Origin: Geosiphon pyriformis
Taxonomy: Eukaryota; Glomeromycota; Glomeromycetes; Archaeosporales; Geosiphonaceae
Reading direction: 5' to 3'
DNA: 64,000 bases
NCBI GenBank assembly: GCA_016748015.1
Contig: JAAOMT010000128.1
Span: 1,525,671 to 1,589,670 of the forward strand
Made by a program: the position numbers and the translations under genes. Shown in pieces: positions 20,071 to 31,396 of this stretch; position 1 is the first letter of the stretch; each line of letters starts with the position of its first letter. Under the pieces are notes generated by a model, which had not been told where the DNA came from, searched no databases, and was given only the letters and a program-made list of their open reading frames with translations.

Positions 20071-23000
20071 TAATTATTCTTTTGTTTGATTCTCTAATCA
20101 CAATAAGAGCTTAAAATTATTGAAAAAATAGCTTTTTTTATTCTTTTTTTTTTATAGTTATTTCTTTTAATATATTACTTTTTGTTATAATGAAATTAAT
20201 AAGCTCTTTTGTTAGTAGTTTTGGTTTTGGTTTAGTTGATTTAAAGATCTGCTTAGACACAAAAAAAAAAAAAAAACATGCTAAAAGCATTTATTTTTAA
20301 AACACATTTTACAAAAAATCTAGAAAGCCCAAATTGTCTAACATAGTTAAGGATATAATTAATATATTTGCTAGTTTTATTAATACTGCTAAGATAAAGT
20401 TTAATAATGTTAAACAAAAAAGATTTTGAAATAATAAAGCAATCAACAAAATTAGCAATACTAATAAAACTTCAGATATAAAAAACATAAAAAATATAAT
20501 AACTGAGGAAATTAGTTATATTAACTTAAATATTTCAAATATTGATAATAATATGAATAAAGCCATGCTAAGAAAAACATATACCAAAATATATATTATA
20601 AAATGTTCCCTAAAAGTTATTTTATTTAAGAATTTAAGTAATAGTAATAATATTCTAATATTTTATCTTCTAAGTTTATTGGTTAAAGTAATTATTACTA
20701 ATTAAATTACATATTTTAGAAAAATAGAGCTTTAATTTAGTTAAATTTTTTATATTAAATATTGAACTTTTTGCAATATCTAACAAAACTTTTGGTAATA
20801 AATTGATAACTGTAAAAAAATTTTTTTTTTATATTAATAGTTTTAAGGAGATGTTAACTTTTTCAAAATTTTCAGATATTATTAAATCATTATTTATTTT
20901 TGAATTTAGTTTGAATAAGATTAGAAAAATGGCAATTGGCAAAAAAATTCTGGTTAATAACAATATCAAAAAAGTAAAAAACTATATAAATTAAGAAGTA
21001 ATTGTCAAAGAAATTCCAATTGATTTTTTTAAATCAGCTGTAAACTCAGATTTCTCTAAATTTAACAAAATTATATCAATTAAAATACAGCTTATTAGTC
21101 TTTGACAAAAAGCCTTAATTGAATTTAAGTCTATTTAAATTGCCAATTTGTTTATAGTTGAGTGATTTGTTTTTATGGATAAAGATTTTGTTCATGTGAC
21201 TAAGATTATTAAAGATAAACAAATATAAATATTTAGAAATTAGCATAAAATTTTGTTATATATACTGTTAACAAAAACAAGTATTTATAATTTTTCTAAT
21301 CTAATAGTGTTTTATAATAGAAAAACTTGTTTTATTGGCTGTAATTTAAGTACTTATAAGTATAATAGATGTATTGTTATTTGTTTTAGTAATAAAACTT
21401 CAAAAAAAGCTGTTATTGGCTTTATTTCAGTTTTTAAGAGTGTTAATTTGTGTTGGACTAGTTTTTTTTGGTTTATTATACTTAGTGCAAACAATAAAGT
21501 TATGTTTTTAATATGTGCTTAACTAGTAAAAATTTAAATATCTATAATAAAAAACAAATTACTTTTTAGAATCAAGTATAATTAGTTAATATTTATAAGA
21601 AAAAGTAGACTCCAGTTGCCAAACCAGTTTTTTTTGGTAGTAAAACTTGGATACAAATTGCTAATAACTTTATTTTTTATATAGTGTTTTTAGTTTTTCT
21701 TAGTATTGGTTTTTTTTGGATGTTAAATCTTTTTTATTAGTGTTTATAAATATAAATAATAAGTTTACTACTTTTAAATATAGTTTTGTTAGCTTTGCAA
21801 AGCAAGTTAATAAGTTGGCTAAAAAATTGGGTACATTTGAACCAATAGTTTCTTAGTTTAATCTTAAATGTCAGTCATTAATGATTTTTTTATTACAGAA
21901 TCAAAGAGCAGATATAATAATAAGTAAGAGTTTGAATGCAGTCACTAGTAATAAGACTGTTATAAGAGCAGTATCTTCTAATTTTTTAGTTGTTGCTAAA
22001 TTGAAAAATAGTTTAGACAGTTTGTTAAATATAGTGATGAATTTTTTAGCCAAAATAGATAATATTAATTTAAGTATAGACAACTTATTTTACTAATAAC
22101 TAAACTTATTTGGAAAGTTTCTGTGTACAATATTAGGAGTATAAACAATTTTGCTAAGCAAAAAAACATTATTTGTTGACACAAAAATATAAACAATTTA
22201 ATTTTTATTGTTATTAAAATAAAGTTAAAGAGTAAAATACATTGTAAATTATTAATAAGTTTGATAATATTTGAGTGTTTATCTTTGATTACTTGGATTC
22301 TGGTGTTGTAATTATTATAAATATTGTACTGACCAAACATGTGTGCAAAGTTTCTAAAATTGCTGGCTAATACTAAGTTTATTGCCAAAACTGATAAAAT
22401 TAAATACCAAGCTAAAATAATTTCTTACTTAATAACTAATATATTTGTTGATAATATAATTTGGATAAAAAATAATTAAGCTATTACTCAGTATATTTTG
22501 AATATTATGAACAAGTTTTTTAGTATTAATAATATTTTAATAAACAATAAAAAAATAATATTTATTCCTATTAATTAGAGAATTAAGAATGTTTTATTGT
22601 TAATAAGTAGTCTGCTTATTTCTATTACACAAAAAAGGAAGCTTTATATGTATTTGAATATTTTTTTGTCTTTTGAAAGTTTGTTCAGATCTAGTTTGGT
22701 AAAGGTCTATTTAAATATTAAGTTTTTGCTAATTTGGTTTTAAAAAAAATTATTTTAAACAAGCAGTTTTTTATTTGGTCTTGATTATACTACAACTTAT
22801 TGTTGATTATAAAACCCAGTTTAGTTTTATTTCTAAAAATATATATACCAAATAAAACATGTTAATTAGAATTTAAAGACAAAAACTGGCTTATTGAAAG
22901 ATTTTTTTAGTAAGACTCTCTATTATTTATTTTTGTATAACTTAAAAACATTTGAGCAAATATAGATAAAAAGTAAAGTAGTTTTTGTATTGAGCTTTTT

Positions 23001-24955
23001 AAATACTAATAGCATTCTTAGTCACTTGTTTAATCATAAAATTTTGGATTTGCAAATATTAAGTTGGTTTTTTAATCATTTGTTATAGTATCTTGTTAAG
23101 TTAAAGATCAATCTGATTAATAATTTTTTGGCTAGTATAATAAAAATTTTTTTGGATTATAATTTCTCTTTTGTAAATAATCTATTCTTAGTATTTTGCT
23201 TTTCTGATAGCATTCTGATATTATCTGTTTTAGAAGTTCTGGTTTTTTATAATGTTTTCTATTTATTTATGAAATTTGGTATTTTTTTTGTTAAATAACT
23301 ATATAATAAAAAAAGAATAGTTTTTGAATAAAAAAGTTTTTGTTATTCAAAAAAACTTGATCTTAAGGGTTTAATTTCTGTTTGGTTCAATTTGGCATGT
23401 GATTATTTAATTAATAATGTTTTTTATTATACTTATTAGCTATTGATTAATAGTTTATAACTGTTAGATGTTTTTAGTTTTAATAATTTTACTGCAGTAA
23501 GAAAATGTCTTTTTAGTGCCAATTGAAATATTATCAATATTTACATAGATGTGTTTTTAAAGAATTTTGGTACACAAAACATAAAATATGACACAGCTGT
23601 GTTTTTTGCTAACTTGGATTTGAATATAAATATTAAAATTGGTGGCTTAGTTTTCTTTATTTTAGTTAAATTACAAATAATTGTTTTTGTTTTAAGATGT
23701 GTTTTTGCTTTTAATGCAGTTGTAATGTATTTAGATAGTCAAACTGCTTTGAACATTTGTATTGTAAAATTAAATATGGTTTTGTCAGATTATTGTAACT
23801 GTTGTTAATTTGAAAAATGCTGTATTACAAACTTTATTAAAAGTAAGAATCTTAAAATTTCTTAATCTAAAGTTAAGAGCCATTTGGGTATCTTGGATAA
23901 TGAATATGCTAATAAGCTGATGGATTTAGCTTTGTATTTGAATTTGGTATTTTTTGTTTTTGTTAAGAACAGATATATCAAGACTAATAAAGTGGCAGTA
24001 TTTAAAATACTTGTTATTTGTTCATAATATTTTTAAGACTGTCTGTTATATTTATTAAGAAGTTGAATTTGAGTTTAGTATTGTTAATAAAAATATGATT
24101 AAAAACATAAATTGGGTTTGGATGTCATTAGTATAACATCTTAATTTGTATATAGTCTCTGGTTTTATGAGTAAATTTATTACTGGTTTATGTTTATATT
24201 ATATAAAAGCTTTGTATAGTTATTTGTCTATTACTATTTATAAATGCTTATATAATAGAAAATATCATAATGTATTATGTTTCTATTGCAAAAAAATAAA
24301 GCTTTCTGATTACTCTTTTACATATAATATGAATTTTGCTGTACATAAAAAGTTGTTTAAATTGTAGTTGGTTTAGTGAAATTTTATATTAAGCTTTAAC
24401 TTATTAATATTTTGTATTTGTAAATACTTTTTTTATGTGTATCTGATAGTATTATTTATATTGCTTTATATAAAAATTTTGTGTTTAAAAATTGGTATTT
24501 GAAAACTGTGTCTGTTTTTAGTTATGCTAGAACTGCAGTTGAAAAAATTGTTAACTTTATATAAAAATTAATAATAACTTATTATGTTAAAATATGGTTG
24601 GTAAGATCTAAGTATAGAACAATTATAGAAAAAAATAGTTTGATTATATGTAATAGGTTTGTGTCTTTAATAATCTGTGGTTTATTATATTTATTCTCTT
24701 ATAATATTATTAAATTGCTTGAAATTATGAAAACATATAGTATTAATTTTGGTTTTTGTAAGCTTTGTATTTTATTTCTGATATTAATAATAAAATTTTT
24801 GTTAAAATAGGTTTATAGTATTGTTTTGATTGGCTTAAATGGCTGGTTACATATAGAAAGTATATAATTTATACCTAGTTTAGATTATTTAATTTGATGT
24901 ATTTTGCTAAATAATATTTAGATTTTACTTATAAAATAAAATAAAATAAAAATTT
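20071..24955 (+). mobile_element. Decayed LINE with internal deletion of about 1.9 kb
   Basis: ORF1 traces are clear at 20803-20994 (VKKFFFYINSFKEM, matching the full copy), 21253-21522 and 21881-22096. The endonuclease starts at about 22105 and is followed to about 22350 (the block NIVLTKHVCKVS). The sequence then jumps into the RT near its active site (FVDN at about 22450), skipping what would be about 1.9 kb. RT connection, RNase H (23551-23808, with DSQTALN) and zinc-motif traces (24280-24330) follow, then the conserved tail ending at about 24955. Most Gly, Asp and Trp codons have drifted to Asn, Lys, Ile or stops through transitions. This copy is older than the full-length LINE on its left. 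Confidence 0.88.
23530..23808 (+). pseudogene. RNase H remnant of decayed LINE
   Basis: An 86-codon stretch retains the block VKLQIIVFVLRCVF and a D-S-Q-T-A-L motif equal to DSQAALD of copy A. The first acidic motif, DGS in the intact copy, reads DVF here (about 23550), keeping the Asp; the Glu of the AELQ motif is replaced (VKLQ). It stops at TAA 23806-23808 where the intact copy has Trp. Confidence 0.75.
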
Positions 24956-25239
24956 TATTTAAAATAATTTAAAGTATTTATAAAATATTCTTAAATTTGT
25001 TAATTAAAAAAATTCTTGATTGCAAAAAATATGATTAAAATTTGAATTAATTAAGTATATTTTTTAAAGATATGCTTATTTATTATAAACAATTTTTAAA
25101 ATTATATATTGTTTAAAAATTTTCTGTTATAATAATATTAAAATTATTTTTGGTATAATGTTTATACTTAATATTTGTAAAATTAATCTTTTTTATTTGA
25201 ATTTAAGTTGTTAAGCAGTATTACTCATAAAAAAAACAG
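24956..25239. other. AT-rich spacer
   Basis: Short AT-rich stretch between the LINE tail and the LTR-like repeat. No gene seen. Confidence 0.4.
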
Positions 25240-25800
25240 ATATAAAAAATAATAGACCAATAAAGAAGTAGTAGTTAGCATATGAGCACATTGTTTAGCA
25301 ATGTGAAGCAATATCAGAAATTACAGCATATTGCTCAAAAAATCATAGCATATTGCTCAAAAATGTGAGCAATCTCATAGAACATAAATTTATGTATATA
25401 TAGCAATAGTATCAGAAGCTAGAAAATTAGTTAATTAGACTTAAAGTCAAGAAAACTGAGAGTTAGTAGGACTTTCAGAGTCAATTAGATTTGCAGGTTA
25501 TAATTATTAAATACCTTTTTTTCAAAAGATAGAATATTATAACTTGAAGTGAAATCACTCTCATATTAATGAAATTATCAATTATCCTTAAATTCATGTT
25601 ATTATCTACTACTTAATCTGCTGGCACAATAGTTCTTAATTATGGCTATTAATAAAATACTAATTTTTTATTTTCTTTTTATTTTCTTTTATTTTCTTTT
25701 GTTTGTTGATTTATTACTGATTAAAGAGATTAAGCACTAAGTTATTGATGTCAAGAATAGTCTGGTAAAAGACCCTCAAAAAAAGATATAAAGTTTGATA
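25240..25800 (+). repeat. LTR-like dispersed repeat, best-preserved copy (L1)
   Basis: This sequence has decayed relatives at 34490-35100 and 60450-61020, which follow it through GGCTATTAATAAAATACTAA and a T-rich run into AATAGTCTGGTAAAAGACCC. It contains a direct repeat (GCATATTGCTCAAAAA twice at about 25322-25362), a TATA-like element TATATATAGC near 25396, and no coding frame. The position of the third copy just after the gypsy integrase suggests an LTR, but I did not find a matching 5' LTR or clear TG...CA ends. Confidence 0.55.
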
Positions 25801-26224
25801 ATTTAAGAATAGCTTACCAAAAAAGCATCTCTGCCAAATTACTGGCCATCATGCTGTTATGGGATGGTTTTCTTGTTATATTTAATTGCTGATATCCCGC
25901 TTTAATTGCAATCAGTTTTTCGTGAGTTTCTCAATTCTATTTGTGTGATAATGTCACTGTTACACTGAAGGCTTTCTTTTTACTGTTGTGATGTAAGTTA
26001 TTCTTTAATTCTTGATTGTTGTGTGTGTTTATGTACTCCTTCTCAGAGGCTGAACTGAAATCTACCCACTGTCTGGGGTCTTCTCTGAGGCTATCCTTGC
26101 AATTGCCTGATGTGTTTTTCTAATCTAGAAACACAGAATGTTAATGGTCTTTAGTGCTTTTCTAATTCTCACAATAAAGCTTTTATCAATTAGTAACAAC
26201 GTGAATAATCTTGATCAAAGATTA
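25801..26224. other. Mixed-composition non-coding stretch before gap
   Basis: Sequence of normal complexity with no long frame, ending at a 20-N gap. It directly continues the L1 repeat and may be the inner part of the same element. No gene recognised. Confidence 0.4.
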
Positions 26225-26244
26225 NNNNNNNNNNNNNNNNNNNN
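26225..26244. other. Assembly gap (20 N)
   Basis: Twenty N characters; the length is probably a placeholder. Confidence 0.98.
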
Positions 26245-26451
26245 GTTTTAAATATTTCTTTTTGATTTTTAAAGGTTTCTTGGGATATTTAATTTGAAAG
26301 TATGATTTAAAGTGGAGTTTGTTAGATAAAATTGGATCTATTGCTTGATAAGTTATGATTTTTATTACTTGATTTATTCTTTCCCAATATTAAAACTACT
26401 GTATATATACATGTTTGTAGTTCTACGAGAAAATACTTTCTTTTTGATATT

Positions 26452-26545
26452 TCAACTTGGTGCTTGCTGCTATCACCAGTTGGTGTTGGCTGCTATTGTG
26501 AACTGGTGCTTGCCACTATCGCGAAATGGTGTTTGCTACTATGTT
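26452..26545. repeat. Minisatellite, four units of about 23 bp
   Basis: The motif TTGGTGCTTGCTGCTATC recurs four times with changes (GCTTGCTGCTATC, GTTGGCTGCTATT, GCTTGCCACTATC, GTTTGCTACTATG), spaced 23-24 bp. It is translated inside an 81-codon frame at 26345-26590 that I do not think is a gene. Confidence 0.8.
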
Positions 26546-26949
26546 AATCATTACCTTTCTAAGATTATTACTGTGCTATATTATGATTGAATAGTTTGTA
26601 TTATTTTTATGATTCTTTTTGCTAAATTCTTAAACCGTAACAATGCTAAGAAAAAAATTGGATGGAATTGTGATTCTGAGAGACTACTGAAAACAACTAT
26701 TGAATCTTTGTTCATTATACAAAGGATTTAACCAAAATCTTCAGATAACCAAAATCTTCAGATCATGAAAATCTTTAGAAACCAACATCATTATATCAAT
26801 TGAGCACTAAATTACAGGTTTGTTATTTGCTTTGAAACCCCAAATAATCATTTATAACAACAGTTTAGTATTATAAATTATTAAATTCTAGTATTTATCA
26901 ACTTTAAGTAATTATTTATATTTAATAAAAAAGCAGTTTTTTAATTAAA
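26546..26949. other. Non-coding stretch
   Basis: Mixed then AT-rich sequence leading into the decayed minus-strand LINE. No gene seen. Confidence 0.4.
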
Positions 26950-29403
26950 TTGTTGTTTTTTTGTTAATTTTTTAATACAAATTTTTTAAAAATATTATAT
27001 TTATTTTTTTAATTATATTTATATATAATTAAATATAAAACTATAATATAAATAATATTACATATTAGAAATAAGTTAATTTAGTAAAAAAAATATATTA
27101 ATTTAACAATTCTTAAAATATATTAATAATTATAATTTTTTATTTTTTATTAATTTGGTATTTTTATTATAATAATATGTTTTAATTTATCTTTAATAAA
27201 ATACTTTTTATATTTTTAAATAAAATTTTACAAGTTTTAAATTGTAAATTATTTTATAACTATTAATAAATATTATATAAATTATTTAAAAAATTATAAT
27301 TTATAAAACATATTTTTTTCAATTAAAACTTTAATAAATATAATTCAATTATTATTTAATATACATAAATAAATTAAATATTTAAAATTAAACATAATTT
27401 ACATATTTTTTTTACATATAATTAGTTATTTGAATTGATTAAAATTATATTATATACTTATATAAACACTAATATTATTATTTAAATCTAAACAAATACT
27501 TACTATATAATTTAAAACTTATTATAAAGACTTTATTAATTTTTAATATGTTAACTACTTTATTTAACAAATTAATAAACAAGTCTTAAAAATTATAAAA
27601 AACAAATTTATTATTATTAACTAGACTACTTTTTTTATTCTGTATTTATATTTATATAACTATATATTTTTTTTATAATTTAATACTATTTATTATATAA
27701 TTATAATTAAATACAAAATAGCCAGTTTAATATTTTTAAAAACAATTATTGTTTTAATAAATTATATCTAAACACAAAATTTTGTAAAAAACAGTATATA
27801 AAATATTATTAAATAAATAAAAATCTTAATATTAAAAATAATAATAGTAATATATACAAATAAATTTTAAAAATTAGTCAAATTTAACAATATTTTTATG
27901 TATGTTTTAATATTTAAATTATAAATAAAAGCATGATCTAAAATTTTTACTTTCTTATAATAAAAACATATAACTTAAAGTATTATTTATTATAAAATTA
28001 TTTTTAAAAAGTTATAAGTAATTGTTTATAAATTAATTTTATTAAATAAATATACAAATCAATTATAATTTTGTTAATATATTTAGAATACATATAAAAA
28101 TTAACAAAAATACAAGTTTAATTAATATTTATGTTTTTAAAAATTATATTAGTTTTTTATTAAGCATAAAAAATTGATTAATAAATATTATAAACAAAAT
28201 AATAAATATTACCAAAAATAGCAATATTATTTGTTTAAAAAAACTTTTTATTAATTAAGAAAAAAATATATAAAAATAAATAAACAGATTAATTTTTTAA
28301 TATATTAATAATATTAAAGTAGCTTTTTATTATAAATTAAATTAATAATTTGTTTTTTTTATTTAATAATAATTATAAAGATTAAACCAAATTCTAAAAT
28401 ACAAGTATTTAGAACTGTTTAATTATTAGAAAAAATTTCTATTATATAAAAAACTAAAATACACTTAAAAACCAAAAAAATAGCCTATAATTTAATTATA
28501 ATTAACAATACCAAATCTAAAATATATATATTAATATTCAAATTTAAATTTTTAAAAACTTTTATAATAAATAAATCTGCTTTTTCTAAATATTTATTAA
28601 CTATGAAAAAACAATTTGAATTATAAATATTTTGGTAAATAAATTTATAAGTAACAAATAATATGATTAAGTTTAATTAAAATATCTTTTAATTAAAAAT
28701 TTTATTATGTTTATTAATAAATTAATTAATAAAACTATATTAAATCTTCTTAAAAAACTAAAAACATTATAATATAATTTAATACTTATAATATTTAATA
28801 TAAAAATATTATCTATTAAATAAAAATTTATAACAAAAAGTTTGTTAAAATAGTAATTAAATAATTTGTTAACAATATTTAAAGTATTAAAAATGCCAAT
28901 AATAATATTATTTTATTTTTAACTTAAATTTGCTCAAAAAATTTTAGATTATACAAAAATAATAATATAAAGCTTTATTTAAAAAGTTTTTTAAAAGATT
29001 AGTTTTAGATTTTAAGCACTTTTGAATTAATATATCTTATTTTTAACACATATTTTTAAAAACAAAACTGAATTAAAATCTGTAACTAATAATTAACTAT
29101 AATATAATAGAAATTAAATATAAAAATTGTTTATTTAAAATTGTTTTTTTAAAACTATATTAACAAAAAACTTAACATTAAAATAAATTTTAGTTAAATT
29201 AAACTTGAAAATTTTATTAATTAATAAGTATATATTAAAATACTTATAAAATTTTTTTTTAGCAATTGTAATTAATAAATTATTAATAAACAAAAAAGTA
29301 TTAGAAATTTATTTGTTAATAAAAATAGGCATAGTTTTGTTAATATTAATTAAAATATTATTAATTTTAAAAAATTCATTAATAATATTAAAAATAAATT
29401 AAG
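26950..29403 (-). mobile_element. Decayed LINE, 3' half (RT active-site region to 3' end)
   Basis: The reverse complement follows copy A base by base with C-to-T and G-to-A changes. At 29340-29400 it matches the sequence just after FVDD. At about 29000-29290 it matches the block from TCATCTGAAAGACTGTC to CTCAATTTAGTTTTG of copy A (3100-3260). At about 28380-28600 it matches the RNase H core. The 3' end is expected near 26950 from length alone; I could not recognise the tail. No reading frame survives. The 5' half continues at 31397 on the other side of a younger insertion. Confidence 0.78.
29396..29403. repeat. Target-site duplication of nested LINE, left copy
   Basis: AAATTAAG here equals 31397-31404. 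The first three A bases may belong to the poly-A on the right side, so the true length is 5-8 bp. Confidence 0.75.
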
Positions 29404-31396
29404 CTGAGAGCAAGTTGGCTTCTGTTATTGCTTTTGCAAATTTGGTTGGTGTTTTGAGTCGCTTGTTTTCTTATAGGTCTTACAATCTCTAGGTTTTTAG
29501 CTGGCATCCTTATCACCTTTTGTTGTTTCCTGTTCATGTTAGAGTCAGCCCTTCAAACAACTTTTTGGCAGGTGTGGTTTGTATTTTTTCTGGATGTGAT
29601 TTATCATTGGGTGGCTCTCTGGCTGGTGCTTTTTGTCTTTGGTGTGGTACTCCTATGTTTCTGATACTTGGTGAGACAATTTTCTTTAAATGTGTCTCCT
29701 CCCTCAGGTGTTATGGTATTGCTTTTATAGAACAGCTCTGTGACCGGAATGGCATTGTTTTTGATTGGAAGACTTTCAAGCGTTGAAAAAGACTGGATTT
29801 CCATGACCCGGTCCCCTTTTGGTTTGATCTCTCTGTACATTTTCTTGGTGGTGTAGCTTCTTTTTCTGGTTGTTCCCCTCATGAGAGTGTTGGTGGTTCT
29901 TCTGACATCCGTCAGTCTCTTGGTTTTGGTGTTATTTGTAATGATCTGTTGAGTGCAGGTGCCGCCCACTTCTCTGTGTACACAAATGGGTCTTTGAGTA
30001 ATTTGGACACTGTTGACATATTGGCTGGTGCTGCAGTTTTCTTTGAGAACATTGATTCAGGTCTGGGTGTGGGGGTTTCTGGTTTGGTTTCTTCTACTTT
30101 GGCAGAGTTGCAGGTTATTGCTTTGGCTCTTAAGTGTGTTCCTTTTTTTCATTCAGTTGACTTGTTTTCAGACAGCCAGGCAGCTATCAATGCTTGCAAG
30201 TCGGAGTCTTTATCGGTTGGTCCTGATTTCAGGAATTGTTGTTGGATTGAGCATTGTCACATCACCAATATCATTCGTCACAAAAATTTGGATGTTAATT
30301 GGATTAAAGTCAAGAGCCATTCAGGTGTTTCAGGCAATGAGCATGCTAATGCACTAGCTAAAAATGCTGCCCTTTCTGCCTGGCACCTGCCCTACTTGGT
30401 CGGTAAGAGGTTTTTGAAGGCTGGTGTTGATACAGTTTCTGGTAATTCAAGGCATTTTGTTCATGACATATTTAGGTCAATTCATTACATGCATTGGGAG
30501 GTTGGTTTTGGTTCCCAGGTTGTTCTAGATTGTTTGCGTGCTGATATTGACTGGTTGAAGTCCTCTCTGGTGTGGCACCCAGATTCCCACATGGTGACTG
30601 GTTTTACTAGTATTTGGATGGCTGGCTTTCATACATATTTCATAAAAGCCCTTTATCATCACCTTCCTGTTGCTATGCGAAAGCGTCTGTATAATAGGGG
30701 TTATCCCAGTGTGGTTTGTTTGTTCTGTGGTGAGGTTGAAGTCTCAGACCATGTTTTTTCTTGCTCTTCTAACACTGATAGTTGTGCTAATTTGTTGGAC
30801 ACTTATGCAGCTGCCTGGAAAGTGCGTTCTGGCTTGTTCTGTTCTTCTTCGTGCATATTATAGTTGTTGTCGACTTGTATTTCAGATGTGACTGTCAGTA
30901 TGGCCCTGTGTAAGGGTTTTGTTTTCAGCAATTGGTATTGCGAGTCTGTTTCTGTTTACAAGGATCCTAAGGTGACAGTGGTCAATGTTGTGAATTTTGT
31001 ATTGAAATTTTGTCTTGTATTTCATGATAATATCTGACTGGTCCATGTAAAACACTGGGTCATTATAGAAAGGAATAAGTTGATTCCACATCATAATTCT
31101 ATTCCTGTCACTATTTCTGGTTTTTCTGCACAGCTTTTGGCTGGGGTGATTAGGTTGTTGGGTGTTGCTGATGCACTCAGCATTAGTTTTGGGTATCATA
31201 AGTGTTGTTTGTTTTATGTAGGTGTTGGTGACATGGCTTCAGTTCATATAAGTACATAGTGTTGTTTTGACTAGTCTGAGTGTCTGGTCACGTGTAGCAA
31301 AGGCATAATTCGCACCTAGTTTAGATCATTTATATGATGTATAGCATTAGGTGGCATTTGGACTTCACTCATTAAATTTTAATAAAAAAAAAAAAA
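29404..31396 (+). mobile_element. 5'-truncated LINE nested in decayed LINE
   Basis: The fragment starts at CTGAGAGCAAGTTGGCTTC, equal to copy A from about 3403, and continues to the conserved tail and a long A-run. It carries the end of the RT connection, RNase H and the zinc-binding motif. It splits a much older minus-strand LINE: reading that element in reverse, 31397-31500 ends where 29400 resumes. The large age difference between insert and host is obvious from base composition. Confidence 0.92.
29949..30863 (+). CDS. LINE RNase H and zinc-binding C-terminus, 304 codons open
   Basis: This frame contains an RNase H-like domain and then C-x2-C-x7-H-x4-C (CLFCGEVEVSDHVFSC). Two of the four acidic residues are lost: the first reads Y-T-N-G-S where copy A has MDGS, and the last reads EHANALA where copy A has ECADA. 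Both are Asp-to-Asn by a G-to-A change. The Glu in STLAELQ and the Asp in FSDSQAA remain. The frame ends at a TAG near 30861. It is a transposon fragment without its own promoter, so the product is unlikely to be made or active, although gene finders may call it. Confidence 0.8.
   Translation: MSAGAAHFSVYTNGSLSNLDTVDILAGAAVFFENIDSGLGVGVSGLVSSTLAELQVIALALKCVPFFHSVDLFSDSQAAINACKSESLSVGPDFRNCCWIEHCHITNIIRHKNLDVNWIKVKSHSGVSGNEHANALAKNAALSAWHLPYLVGKRFLKAGVDTVSGNSRHFVHDIFRSIHYMHWEVGFGSQVVLDCLRADIDWLKSSLVWHPDSHMVTGFTSIWMAGFHTYFIKALYHHLPVAMRKRLYNRGYPSVVCLFCGEVEVSDHVFSCSSNTDSCANLLDTYAAAWKVRSGLFCSSSCIL

Noticed and set aside
26345-26590. 81-codon frame over the minisatellite
   Set aside because: The frame is short and made mostly of repeat and AT-rich sequence; no homology, splice or start context supports it.
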